Positions 6,860-15,388 of a stretch of DNA of 21,965 bases are shown here, piece after piece. The stretch comes from Desulfuromonadaceae bacterium (lineage in GTDB: Bacteria > Desulfobacterota > Desulfuromonadia > Geobacterales > Pseudopelobacteraceae). The notes beneath the pieces were generated by a model. It ran no database searches. It saw only the letters and a program-made list of their open reading frames with translations, and had not been told where the DNA came from. Both the position numbers and the translations under genes were made by a program. The stretch is taken from NCBI GenBank assembly GCA_028686145.1, contig JAQUCQ010000017.1:1-21965 (forward strand). Direction: 5' to 3'. Within the stretch, counting starts at the first letter, position 1, and the number at the start of each line of letters is the position of its first letter.

Positions 6860-8773
6860 TTAATTAATTTGAAAATCTCTAGTTGTAACTAAACCACCAG
6901 GTGACGTTACTTTTATCTCTAACTGTCCAATTGCTGAAGTTGTCGTGCTCGGATCAGATATTGTAATCGGAAATATGACTCCTGAATTGGCGGTAGTATT
7001 TGGGAAAGTATATTTATCATATGTTGGCATAACTAAAGTAGTACTGACAGTACCTGATTTCCCACTAATAAGCGTCGTCAACTTAAAATCAACTGTTGTT
7101 GCAGCCGGCATAGTATTGCCATTTAAATCACTTACCGTAACACTACAGGAAATATATGAACCAAGTGGTATATTGGTACTACACGTGCCAGTTATTTTGG
7201 CAGCCGATGATGCCATAACCAAAGTGGAATTCGAGAATACGTGCTTTGACTTAGGTGCGCCTACATATGCTGCACCTTGAAGAACGCCATTGTATTTACC
7301 ATCAGGGCCATTAAATAATCCATCACTATTAAAGTCAATATATGTTTCACTAGCATCCTTGAGACCATTCTCATTGTCATCACGGAAAGCTTCTGAATCG
7401 TCACTAAACTCTCCAGCATCAGCCAAGCCATTGCCATTAAGGTCTAAAAACGCTTCCTCACCCACAGCATACGCAAGTATTCGTGCTCTGCCATTTAGTG
7501 GCCGAGGATTTTGACTGGTCCAGTTTACGGTACAGGCACCAGCAGTTGTCGTACATGAAGGCTGGATACTACCACCGCTGGTAGTAAAATAAACAGCTGT
7601 GCCATCTGGGACAGGGTTGTGAAAATGGTCACTCAAACGCGCAGTAACCTTATCAACGACACCATCAGTATTTAATGACTCAGGGTTCAATGTTTCAATT
7701 GCTACTGATAAACCGTCCTGAGCAGGCACACCAGTGGAGACAACAAGCTGGTCAGATTGCGTCGCAATTGTTGGACTAATATTTCTAAGAGTCGCAGTAA
7801 CACGAACGGATGTCGCAATGATTCCTGACTGCACAATGGTCGAAACGGTTCCATCAGCAGCAGTACTGCCTGAAGCAGAACTGATTGACAAACCACCTAC
7901 AGTTGTATTCAAAGCAAAGTCTACCTGTTGATTTGGCTTTGGCTGACCAGCAGTATCAAATACTCTAAAAGTAACCAATGAGGTTTCTTGAACACCGGTG
8001 CCACCCATTCCTTTAAGACCAATATTTTTTGGAGAGGCAGATACAAACGAAATTGAACTCGCCGCAAGCGGACTAATATTTATAGTCGCTGTTTTTGAGT
8101 CCCCTGTAATAGTAGCAGTAATGGTATCATTGCCTGTCGCTGTAATCGCCTGATATGTAACAGTTGCAACACCGTTTACCGTTCGAACCGGAGAAGTTAT
8201 GGCTGCTTTACCTGAAGCAGCTTGTGTCGATGAGAAAGTAACATCAACTTCCTGCCCGGTATAAGTTGCACCACTTGCATCTGTGACCGTTACCGACACG
8301 CTGGTTGAACCACCGTATGACAGATTTGACAATCCCAATGAAATGGCAGAAAGCTTTAGTGATGGAAGACTAACGCTAAATAAACCGGTTTTAGTGATCT
8401 GTTTATTGTCAATTGTAGCAGAAGCAGTGACTTGCCCCTGTCCTGATATCGTCCCTGCAGTTAGCTGCACCGTTGCTATACCGCTGGCGTTTGTAGCAAC
8501 AATGCCGCTTGCAGGTGTAATTGAACCAAGTGTGGTTGAAAAGTTTACATTTATTCCACTTGCTGGCGTGCCGTCTGACTTTGTAAAAGTTGCCGATACA
8601 GATGTTGACTCGCCAAGTTGAAGTGCGGTGTTGGCAACAAAAACTGAACCTACAGCAGAACCGGGAGAAATTTGCACAAGAGAAGTGTCTTGCGAAGTTG
8701 AGCTTTCACCACTACAGCCGGCAACAATAAATATGCACATAAATAAAATAATAGCTGATAAAGTTTTACGCAT
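6860..8773 (-). CDS. Multi-domain Big/Ig-like lipoprotein with calcium-type loops
   Basis: Exported lipoprotein of 637 residues. The start at 8773 is chosen because GGAG lies eight bases upstream and the product then begins with a clean lipoprotein signal, hydrophobic to IVAGC with the lipidated cysteine at C20. The rest is a string of bacterial Ig-like (Big_1/invasin type) domains at about 45-135, 140-235, 240-345 and 355-440, each with the pattern of a variable loop followed by an NASGIATVQLTA- or VNGVATVTYQA-like strand. Between residues 444 and 492 three EF-hand-like loops occur in a row: DLNGNGLADAGE, DDNENGLKDASE and DFNSDGLFNGPDG, which usually bind Ca2+. A last sandwich domain fills 510-637. 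Likely role: a surface or periplasmic adhesion or scaffold protein. Its place behind pilQ and a second Ig-like lipoprotein suggests a pilus-linked role, which is inference. Confidence 0.87.
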   Translation of the reverse strand: MRKTLSAIILFMCIFIVAGCSGESSTSQDTSLVQISPGSAVGSVFVANTALQLGESTSVSATFTKSDGTPASGINVNFSTTLGSITPASGIVATNASGIATVQLTAGTISGQGQVTASATIDNKQITKTGLFSVSLPSLKLSAISLGLSNLSYGGSTSVSVTVTDASGATYTGQEVDVTFSSTQAASGKAAITSPVRTVNGVATVTYQAITATGNDTITATITGDSKTATINISPLAASSISFVSASPKNIGLKGMGGTGVQETSLVTFRVFDTAGQPKPNQQVDFALNTTVGGLSISSASGSTAADGTVSTIVQSGIIATSVRVTATLRNISPTIATQSDQLVVSTGVPAQDGLSVAIETLNPESLNTDGVVDKVTARLSDHFHNPVPDGTAVYFTTSGGSIQPSCTTTAGACTVNWTSQNPRPLNGRARILAYAVGEEAFLDLNGNGLADAGEFSDDSEAFRDDNENGLKDASETYIDFNSDGLFNGPDGKYNGVLQGAAYVGAPKSKHVFSNSTLVMASSAAKITGTCSTNIPLGSYISCSVTVSDLNGNTMPAATTVDFKLTTLISGKSGTVSTTLVMPTYDKYTFPNTTANSGVIFPITISDPSTTTSAIGQLEIKVTSPGGLVTTRDFQIN

Positions 8774-8857
8774 ATTTTTTCTCCATAATGACAAGCGGAA
8801 TCTGATTAGTTATTAAGACGGCTAAGGCACATTCACAGTAAAGCGATGCCGATATTG

Positions 8858-9253
8858 TTATGGGGTAACAATTGCAGGAATTGATATAATTTTAGTCTTG
8901 GACAACCCACCAGTAGAGGCCGTCAATCGCAAATAAACCGGCTCACTACCTTGAGTTATCATATCAAGATATGTGGCTACCCCAGTATTACTAAGCACTT
9001 CAGTTTTAGTTTTTGTGAAAGGTTCCGGATTTGACGGAGTTGTGTATTGTGCCGTAAACTTAATCACTGCACCTGTCGGGTCTTTCCCAGCATCAGGAGT
9101 ATACGTTGCAGTAGCCTCAACTTCATATGTACCACCAGTTAAGTCACTTAATGTAATATCTGACAATGACAAGGAGCCAGAAGATACATCACCACTCCCA
9201 CATCCAAATAATCCACAACTCAAAACAATGCATAACAGAAATAATTTTTTCAT
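8858..9253 (-). CDS. Small Ig-like lipoprotein
   Basis: A 131-residue lipoprotein: MKKLFLL, a hydrophobic segment and the lipobox LFGC with the lipidated cysteine at C18. The remaining 113 residues look like one beta-sandwich of the Big/Ig type (EVEATATYTPDAGKDPTGA, then VIKFTAQY, a GVATYL strand and YLRLTAS). A ribosome binding site GGGAG lies seven bases before the ATG. It sits between pilQ and the larger Ig-like lipoprotein, 84 bp ahead of the latter with no terminator between, so the two are probably cotranscribed. It may be a single-domain companion of the larger protein. No specific family is recognised. Confidence 0.8.
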   Translation of the reverse strand: MKKLFLLCIVLSCGLFGCGSGDVSSGSLSLSDITLSDLTGGTYEVEATATYTPDAGKDPTGAVIKFTAQYTTPSNPEPFTKTKTEVLSNTGVATYLDMITQGSEPVYLRLTASTGGLSKTKIISIPAIVTP

Positions 9254-9443
9254 CTGCTAACTCCCTCAGAGAGATTATAAAAAGTCTAGTAAAAAAAAGT
9301 ATTACTAATTCGCGATTCTTTTTTGTAAAAATCGACGAGATTGAGAATTGAATTCGCTATATGACGCCAATAGCACTACCTATAAAATGGGTACATCCTC
9401 TTTAGATCATTACTATTTTGGCATAAATGCAAATGGTTATCCA

Positions 9444-12158
9444 TTAAACCCCACCAAGTATTCTGGGGGTAATAAAGATGAGTAATTCCGTTTTTGTTTT
9501 GGTTTTGACGCTGGACTTAAACAGCTGTCCTAGAAATGGAATGTCCATAAGATAAGGCACTCCATCATCAGCATCCTGATCACTGTCTACAAATATCCCA
9601 CCTATAACGGTAGTTTCACCATCTTTTAGCAGAAGTTCAGTTGTAGCCTGTTTCGTGTTAATCGGTGGTGGGCTACCAGTTCCGGGGGCATCATTTTTTG
9701 CATCAATTTTCATGATGATAGTGCCATTGGCATTAATGTGAGGGGTAACTTCCAGAGAAAGAGTTGCAGCAACGAACGCCGTGACAGCACCGGTTGTCGC
9801 AGTTGTATTTTGGTAAGGAATCTGTTGTCCCTGTGAGATTTTTGCTGCTTTATTATTAAGTGTTGCAACTTTTGGAGATGATATGATCTTGATCATACCA
9901 GCACTGGCAGCTGCGTTTAAACGGAGATCAAGAGAAATATTACTAGACAGTTTGCCAAATGAAATACCCATTGATCCACCTGGAGATCCGCTGGCACCAC
10001 TTGTTGGTGCTGCATTAGCCAAACCACCGAAACTGGTGTCCAGCTGGTTGATCCCCATAAATGACCCTGATCCATCACGATAATGCAGACCCCAGTTGAC
10101 ACCAAGGCTACGAGTAAAGGTAGATGTTGCCTCAACAATACGTGCTTCAATCATTACCTGTTTTTCAGGCACATCAAGCAGTTTCAAAAGCTTACGCATT
10201 TCATTAAGTGCTTGAGGAATATCTTTCACAATTACTGTACTCGTTCGAGTGTCTGTTGAAATGACTCCTCGATCACTCTTTAGAGCATTAAACTGAGCAG
10301 CTATTGTCGTGACATCCGAATAGTTTACAGTATAAATTTCTGTTTTCAGCTCAATACCCTTGGCGAGAGCCTTCTTAATCTCCAGTTCTTCATCTACTTG
10401 TGACTTGAACTTACCTTTACCCTTTATAATTATGATATTACCTTCTTCACGTTTTTCGAGGTTTTTTGTATCAAGAATAATATCCAATGCTTGATCCCAA
10501 GGGACATTAACCAACTTGAGACTGATTGAACCGGTCACATCATCACCAAGTACAAAATTCTTATTGCTTACCTCGGAAAGAAGTTGAAAGATTTTTCTAA
10601 CGTCTGCATCTGCAAACTCCAGCGTTACTTTACGACCTTTATAGATATGTTTATAACCAAGTTGATCTCCAGTAGAACTTAAAACTGGCGCAAGATCAGA
10701 TGGGATTTCCTCTGTACTGGCCGGAAGCGGTTTCTGAGGAGCAGATTCGTTTTTTGATTTTACAGCATCAATGACAAGTTTATCTGCTACCAATCCTTGA
10801 GGATGCTTGAAATCAACATAAATCACGTCCCCTTCTTGATGGTATTCAAAAGGAGCATCTTTGCGCATAACAATGCGAATTTTTGTATTGGTACCATTCT
10901 TTGTTTTAACTAAGAAAGGAGTGATTCGCAAAACAGGCGATACAAAAGAGCGGGTTTCAAGCGAACGTTGGAGTTTTCGAGGCAATGTTGAATTTTTAAT
11001 AATCAATGTTACATAACCAGGTGTTTTTACCGGCGGAGTAACATCTATATTCCCATTTACCTTAACTGATATTCGAGAAACATTGCCAATTACCTGAAAA
11101 TCGATCATTTCGACAACAGAAGGACCGTTTTGAGCTTTTATTTTATTATCACCAACAATATTTTTATTTTTTGGTACAACGTGCGTTATTTCTTCTGGTT
11201 TTGCTTCAGATTTAATTTCCTGAGTTATTACTGGCTTCAACTGGGGTTTTTCAACACTTGTTGATACTAGTTTAGTATGAGCATTTTCATCAGCGGCCTT
11301 TCCATCAAGCGTAATGACAACCCCGGCATTTGTCTGTACAGCAGTTGCCTCGGGAAAAATTCCATTTACCGAATCCAGAACAACACGGACTTTATCCGGA
11401 TAAATACCAATGCGAGCAGAGCCAACACCTGATGCATTCAATGGCAACAAACGTGCAGGCAAACTACTTTTTACGTTCATGAGATCAACAACATACCGTT
11501 CAGGTTTATTAAGTCTGAACGTATTAAAACTAGCTATTGAACCATCTAGCGAGAGTGTAATTCTATTATTGTTAACTGAAATAGCGGAAAGGGTTCTGAC
11601 CGGAACTTCATTAGCTGCGTTCATCACTGGAGCAAGCGCAGGTTTATGGGATAAAGGAACTTCGACGGCTGCATCAGCATGTTCTTGTTTTACAGCAGGC
11701 AATTCTTTTTCTGTCAACGATGGAAAAGAGATCTTCAGTTCTCCAGGGTTCGTCGGCAGTGCATATATCAAAGCTTCACTGTCATGTTTCAGCTCTATTT
11801 CCACCCGGGTCAAGACACCTGCATCAGTATCAAAGCGACTGGCTGTAACTTTTTTAAAGTTTCCCTTGTCAATAATTAGCGGTGTAGAGAAATTTCCTGG
11901 CGTAACTTGGGAAAAATCAATTACCAGCTGAAGCGGTGATGTTGTCTTATAGCTTGTGTATGTAGCGGGATGAGTTAACTTTATAGTTAAATCTGTGGCG
12001 GGTCCATCGCCTGATGAAACTATAGATTCAATAGTTGCGATTTTTTTTGATTCCTGCTGCTCAGCACAATCAGCAACATGAGGCGCAGAAATCAAGTAAG
12101 TTGCAATTATTGATAACGCTATCAAGACATTTTTAAAAGTATGTTTCTTCCACTTCAT
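9444..12158 (-). CDS. pilQ: Type IV pilus outer-membrane secretin PilQ
   Basis: Multimeric outer-membrane channel through which the type IV pilus passes. The start is set at 12158 because AAGGAG lies about six bases upstream and the product then opens with a signal peptide (MKWKKHTF, hydrophobic core, ending near APHVADCA). An ATG further upstream at 12227 would overlap pilP and mask this signal. The protein has 904 residues. It has three AMIN-type peptidoglycan-binding domains at about 42-147, 191-287 and 350-452, a secretin/TonB short N-terminal domain at about 511-580 (LEFADADVRKIFQLLSEVS), an N1/NolW domain at about 610-660, and the secretin domain at about 668-903 (VMIEARIVEA, VATLNNKAAKISQGQQIPYQ, GETTVIGGIFV, PFLGQLFKS, LLIFITPRI). 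It follows pilP by 10 bp as the last gene of the pilMNOPQ set. Confidence 0.97.
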   Translation of the reverse strand: MKWKKHTFKNVLIALSIIATYLISAPHVADCAEQQESKKIATIESIVSSGDGPATDLTIKLTHPATYTSYKTTSPLQLVIDFSQVTPGNFSTPLIIDKGNFKKVTASRFDTDAGVLTRVEIELKHDSEALIYALPTNPGELKISFPSLTEKELPAVKQEHADAAVEVPLSHKPALAPVMNAANEVPVRTLSAISVNNNRITLSLDGSIASFNTFRLNKPERYVVDLMNVKSSLPARLLPLNASGVGSARIGIYPDKVRVVLDSVNGIFPEATAVQTNAGVVITLDGKAADENAHTKLVSTSVEKPQLKPVITQEIKSEAKPEEITHVVPKNKNIVGDNKIKAQNGPSVVEMIDFQVIGNVSRISVKVNGNIDVTPPVKTPGYVTLIIKNSTLPRKLQRSLETRSFVSPVLRITPFLVKTKNGTNTKIRIVMRKDAPFEYHQEGDVIYVDFKHPQGLVADKLVIDAVKSKNESAPQKPLPASTEEIPSDLAPVLSSTGDQLGYKHIYKGRKVTLEFADADVRKIFQLLSEVSNKNFVLGDDVTGSISLKLVNVPWDQALDIILDTKNLEKREEGNIIIIKGKGKFKSQVDEELEIKKALAKGIELKTEIYTVNYSDVTTIAAQFNALKSDRGVISTDTRTSTVIVKDIPQALNEMRKLLKLLDVPEKQVMIEARIVEATSTFTRSLGVNWGLHYRDGSGSFMGINQLDTSFGGLANAAPTSGASGSPGGSMGISFGKLSSNISLDLRLNAAASAGMIKIISSPKVATLNNKAAKISQGQQIPYQNTTATTGAVTAFVAATLSLEVTPHINANGTIIMKIDAKNDAPGTGSPPPINTKQATTELLLKDGETTVIGGIFVDSDQDADDGVPYLMDIPFLGQLFKSSVKTKTKTELLIFITPRILGGV

Positions 12159-12168
12159 GCGGAACTCC

Positions 12169-12732
12169 TTATTGCTTCCTGGGAAGGGTAAGTTTAATAA
12201 TCTCTTTCCGGACCCTGCCGTTATCATCTTTAAATTGTTCTAAAACATCAACGCCATTTGTTGTTATCGAAGTAATCCTGCCATCATTTTTTCCTATCAA
12301 CATACCAACTTTTAAAACATACCCTTTTCCACCGGGATCCGTTACCATCGCACTATTTTCCCGGCCGCCGGTAATTATGCCAATCAACTTAAACTGACTA
12401 ACCTCAAAACTATGGATCGGCAATGAACTCCGCTGGGCTTTTCTTTGTGCCTCGAGGGAGTTTTTAGGCTCGGCTTTAACTGCCACAAAAGGTTTAAATG
12501 GATCTTTTTTATTGCTGAAGTCAAATTGAGTTGTCGGTTGCGGTGGGAGGCGTAAAGCAGAACTCATCTGTTTTTGGATGGGTTTTGGCTGCACAACAGC
12601 AGTTTTATGCTGCTGCGCAGGAGCAGCAACAGGAGTTTGCGCTTGGTCTTTGTTGCATGCGGAACACAGCAGTGCACATACAAAAACTGCAGCAATCATC
12701 GAAAATCTATTATTTTTTTGCTTTTTTATCAT
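12169..12732 (-). CDS. pilP: Type IV pilus inner-membrane lipoprotein PilP
   Basis: Links the PilN-PilO inner-membrane complex to the N-terminal domains of PilQ. The 187-residue form starts at the ATG at 12732, giving a basic n-region (MIKKQKNNRF), a hydrophobic core and CSAC with C26 as the probable lipidation site. Position -3 is Cys instead of Leu, so the lipobox is imperfect. An upstream in-frame start at 12774 would extend it without signal character. After a low-complexity Pro/Gln/Lys linker (about 30-75), the C-terminal beta domain (about 105-187) shows the PilP pattern FKLIGIITGG, AMVTDPGGKGYVLKVGMLIG and a terminal IIKLTL strand. The start overlaps the end of pilO by 23 bp. Confidence 0.93.
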   Translation of the reverse strand: MIKKQKNNRFSMIAAVFVCALLCSACNKDQAQTPVAAPAQQHKTAVVQPKPIQKQMSSALRLPPQPTTQFDFSNKKDPFKPFVAVKAEPKNSLEAQRKAQRSSLPIHSFEVSQFKLIGIITGGRENSAMVTDPGGKGYVLKVGMLIGKNDGRITSITTNGVDVLEQFKDDNGRVRKEIIKLTLPRKQ

Positions 12733-13312
12733 CCTTAATCTCTTTCTTATCAAGGAAGCGGAATGTAGTAGCAAGACACGTAACCTTGGTCATCATGCGA
12801 TTATTAACACTCTTTATATCCGAAAAAGAGACATTTGTTATATTTACGATTCGAGGCAAATTCGCCACTGCCGCAAAGAAATTTGCAACACTAAAATAGG
12901 ACCCTGAAACAACAATATCGACCGGCACTTCTGCATAAAAATCTTTGGTGATCTCAGGCTTGGGACGAAATGTGAGAAAATCTAACCCAGTACTTTTACC
13001 CAGCGTCGTGATACTGGTCAGTAGAGACGGGATTTCTTTAGAGTTTGGCAGTTCCGCTAATGCCAGCACTAATTCCTGATTTAGCTGATCGTATTCTGCT
13101 TTCAATTTTGGAAGATTATTGGCGACTCTTGTTTTTTCATTTATTTCATTTTCCAAACTAACCAGCTGTGCCTTGGTCTCATTAAGTTCAGTATACTTAG
13201 GAAGAAACAGAAACCAGACTAATGCTGCAGCTTCAAGAATTGAAACCAAAACAAGTATCATAATTTTCTGTTTTGTTGGAAGCCTGAGTATTTTTTCTAT
13301 ATTTGGATCCAT
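12710..13312 (-). CDS. pilO: Type IV pilus alignment protein PilO
   Basis: Inner-membrane protein of the PilMNOP alignment subcomplex that pairs with PilN. The 200 residues comprise a short cytosolic tail, a transmembrane helix at about 17-37 (IMILVLVSILEAAALVWFLF), a coiled coil at about 41-90 (LNETKAQLVSLENEINEKT) and a C-terminal ferredoxin-like periplasmic domain (KDFYAEVPVDIVVSGSYFSV, then VANFFAAVANLPRIVNI). These are normal PilO features and length. The ATG at 13312 has GGTGG upstream. It follows pilN by 25 bp and its 3' end overlaps pilP. Confidence 0.96.
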   Translation of the reverse strand: MDPNIEKILRLPTKQKIMILVLVSILEAAALVWFLFLPKYTELNETKAQLVSLENEINEKTRVANNLPKLKAEYDQLNQELVLALAELPNSKEIPSLLTSITTLGKSTGLDFLTFRPKPEITKDFYAEVPVDIVVSGSYFSVANFFAAVANLPRIVNITNVSFSDIKSVNNRMMTKVTCLATTFRFLDKKEIKDDKKAKK

Positions 13313-13337
13313 ATTCAGCCCACCTGAATGATGTACA

Positions 13338-13901
13338 TTATTTTTTTAACTCGGAAGGCACTGTTGATTCCAGCTTCATCGTTAAATCAAACTTCTTCAG
13401 CTTTATACCGGCTACTTCAGTTTGTTCAGAAACCCCTAATTCTACCGCCGTAAAATCGTTAGACGCCTCAAGCGATTTCATAAACTCTGCTATCAGTTCT
13501 TCAGTAAAGGCTACGCCTGATATTTTAACATTTTGGCCGGATTCACTATAACTTGTAAGCCACAGCTTATCCGGAGTAAGATTGCTCAGACTTTCCAATC
13601 TTTGTGCAGGACCTGTTTTATTTTTTCGCAACTGAGAAAGAACATCGAGCTTTTTCTTCACCTGATCTTTCAGAGATTTTAATTCTTCAATTTTACCAAT
13701 TTTCTTTTTAAGTTCAGTTATTTTTTGATTTGCTGATATTATGTCTTCTTTTGCGGCAGCAATCTGTACACGTTTAACTGCGTAGAGAGATGTAACAATC
13801 AGTGCAATCACAACAATGACAACACTTGCCAAGACAATTTGCTGTATTGCAGTTTCTTTTTTCTTGGCTGCTCTGACGGGTAAAAGATTTATTTTAATCA
13901 T
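13338..13901 (-). CDS. pilN: Type IV pilus alignment protein PilN
   Basis: Inner-membrane partner of PilO whose cytosolic N-terminus docks onto PilM. The 187 residues begin MIKINLLPVR, which contains the conserved INLLP PilM-binding motif. A transmembrane helix follows at about 22-42, then a lysine-rich coiled coil at about 44-95 and a periplasmic domain (LWLTSYSESGQNVKISGVA and onward). The length is typical. The start overlaps the stop of pilM by four bases (ATGA), which indicates translational coupling. Confidence 0.97.
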   Translation of the reverse strand: MIKINLLPVRAAKKKETAIQQIVLASVVIVVIALIVTSLYAVKRVQIAAAKEDIISANQKITELKKKIGKIEELKSLKDQVKKKLDVLSQLRKNKTGPAQRLESLSNLTPDKLWLTSYSESGQNVKISGVAFTEELIAEFMKSLEASNDFTAVELGVSEQTEVAGIKLKKFDLTMKLESTVPSELKK

Positions 13902-14965
13902 TTGTCCCCGACCCTCCTGATAGCAAGCCCGACTGGCACTGCCATAAACGGACCAATCTCCTGAAGGTATTCAGGGTCAAAATCTTTTTCGTTATATTTC
14001 AGCTTTGCAAAAGGATTAAGTTTCTCAATTGGCAAGCCGATTTTATCAGAAATCATATCAATAAGGTTGTAGACTTTTGAACACCCGCCACTTATAAAAA
14101 CTCCAGAAATACGATCGTCATTTGCAGTTGAATTATAAAAATCAAGCGAACGCCGGATTTCCTGAGTAATGGATTCGTTAACTTTTAAGACAACACCCCG
14201 AAGTAATTCATTGTTTGACTCATGCGCAAGCATTTTCCCTATTTCTGCATCTTGACTACTTAACCCAATCTGTTTCTGGATCTCCTCTGAATAGAGATTA
14301 CCCCCCATTTGCACGTCTCGCGTAAAAAGAGTAATGCCATCTTTTATAACATTGATATTCATAATACTGGCACCAATGTTTATTAATGCGAGAACATCTT
14401 CAGAACTATAATCGTGATTAACTTCAAAAGCATTTTGGACGGCAAAAGAATCAACATCAACAACTGATAGTTGCATTCCCGCTTCACTGAACACTGCAAT
14501 ATAATCGTTGATAATATCTTTCTTGCTGGCCACCAGTAGAACATTCATTTTGGATGGGTCGCTGCTATCGGGCGACAAAATCTGAAAGTCCAAATTCACA
14601 TCATTAATATCAAAGGGAATGTATTGCTCAGCTTCCCATGAAATTTGATCTTCAAGTTCTTCCTGCGGCATTGCCGGAAGTACAATTTTCCTGATAATGA
14701 CTGAGTTGCCTGAGATTGAGCACGCAACATCTTTTACTTTTATGCCGAGACTTGACACCAGACTTTTTATTACTGCAGCAATTGAAGCACTATCCATCAG
14801 CGAATTATCAACAATCGCCTCAGGAGGTAATGGGGCAATTCCCGCATTCAGCAACTGAAAAGACCCTTTATTGTCTTTCAGTTGAATCACCTTCACGGAA
14901 CTAGAGCCAATGTCTATGCCTATAACTTCTTTTTTATTCTTAAAAAGAAACATATTCAGTCCCAT
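13898..14965 (-). CDS. pilM: Type IV pilus actin-like assembly protein PilM
   Basis: Cytosolic actin-like nucleotide-binding protein that anchors the alignment complex by binding PilN and probably contacts the motor side. The 355 residues show the PilM features: phosphate-1 loop IGIDIGSSSVKV (about 15-26), QISWEAEQYIPFDI (107-120), phosphate-2 region ALINIGASIMNI (about 193-204) and adenosine loop GVFISGGCSKVYNL (288-301). The ATG at 14965 overlaps the TAA of the upstream regulator gene as TAATG, with AGGA just upstream. An internal ATG at 14953 (MFLFKNKKEV) is an alternative start. It leads the pilMNOPQ run. Confidence 0.97.
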   Translation of the reverse strand: MGLNMFLFKNKKEVIGIDIGSSSVKVIQLKDNKGSFQLLNAGIAPLPPEAIVDNSLMDSASIAAVIKSLVSSLGIKVKDVACSISGNSVIIRKIVLPAMPQEELEDQISWEAEQYIPFDINDVNLDFQILSPDSSDPSKMNVLLVASKKDIINDYIAVFSEAGMQLSVVDVDSFAVQNAFEVNHDYSSEDVLALINIGASIMNINVIKDGITLFTRDVQMGGNLYSEEIQKQIGLSSQDAEIGKMLAHESNNELLRGVVLKVNESITQEIRRSLDFYNSTANDDRISGVFISGGCSKVYNLIDMISDKIGLPIEKLNPFAKLKYNEKDFDPEYLQEIGPFMAVPVGLAIRRVGDK

Positions 14966-15171
14966 TATTCCTGATCCTGAAACACTTTATTTCTATCTTC
15001 TAGGCTGTATCCCAGTGCTAAAATAATTTTTCGCATGGTCTCCATACGACATTCTTCGCCACGCTCAACCCGTGCAACAGTCAATACAGAAACATTAGCC
15101 TTCCGCGCGAGCTCTGACTTGCTCATCAGCCTGGATTCACGAATAGATTTTACTTTATTCTTATTCTTCAT
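14965..15171 (-). CDS. Small XRE-family helix-turn-helix regulator
   Basis: A 68-residue DNA-binding protein consisting of little more than one Cro/C1-type helix-turn-helix domain (about residues 6-60), with the recognition region SKSELARKANVSVLTVARVERGE. It is rich in basic residues at the N-terminus and has no effector domain or membrane segment. Its stop overlaps the pilM start (TAATG), so its level is tied to that of the pilus genes. Palindromic sequences in the upstream gap are plausible operators for it. A role in control of the pilMNOPQ operon, perhaps by autoregulation, is inference from position. Its targets are unknown. Confidence 0.88.
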   Translation of the reverse strand: MKNKNKVKSIRESRLMSKSELARKANVSVLTVARVERGEECRMETMRKIILALGYSLEDRNKVFQDQE

Positions 15172-15206
15172 TGGCTCTTATTTCTTATACATAATTAAAT
15201 CTTATG

Positions 15207-15236
15207 TGACATTTACTATATTTCAGACACATGTCA
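15207..15236. promoter_or_regulatory. Inverted repeat overlapping a -35-like TTGACA before the XRE-pilM operon
   Basis: TGACAT (15207-15212) and ATGTCA (15231-15236) form an inverted repeat with an 18-bp spacer. On the minus strand the distal arm is part of a perfect TTGACA (15237 to 15232). A good -10 at the right spacing is not evident: TAAATG at 16 bp is weak. The site starts 36 bp from the regulator's ATG and fits an operator or promoter, but this is by eye. Confidence 0.4.
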
Positions 15237-15245
15237 AGATAATTC

Positions 15246-15259
15246 TGCATAATTATGCA
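15246..15259. promoter_or_regulatory. Perfect 14-bp palindrome upstream of the XRE regulator
   Basis: TGCATAATTATGCA is a perfect palindrome just upstream of the TTGACA element, in an AT-rich stretch. Its length and symmetry fit a dimeric helix-turn-helix operator. AT-rich palindromes also arise by chance, so the assignment is tentative. Confidence 0.4.
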
Positions 15260-15295
15260 TTAATTACAAAAAAAATAACTACCGCCTCTAAAAAT

Positions 15296-15352
15296 GGCCA
15301 GCAAAAACAGTGCAAGCTAAGTTAGTTGTCATCAAACGGCCAGAAGCTAAGT
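15296..15352. repeat. Short direct repeat between pilX and the XRE regulator
   Basis: GGCCAG at 15296-15301 followed by AAGCTAAGT at 15314-15322 recurs as GGCCAG-AAGCTAAGT without a gap at 15338-15352. It lies in the 217-bp gap after pilX. No intrinsic terminator is visible in this gap, so read-through from pilX into the regulator is possible. Confidence 0.4.
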
Positions 15353-15388
15353 ACATATTATTAATTCATATCTATTCACCCTAAAAAA

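Noticed and set aside
9340..9375. A sigma54-like TGGC...GC element between pilQ and the small lipoprotein gene on the minus strand.
   Set aside because: The spacing between GG and GC is nine bases instead of ten and the -12 half lacks the TT before GC.
11410..11931. A 173-codon plus-strand open frame inside pilQ, and similar long antisense frames in bioB, pilY1 and the Ig-like gene.
   Set aside because: They lie opposite clearly conserved genes, have no ribosome binding sites and show no recognisable protein features.
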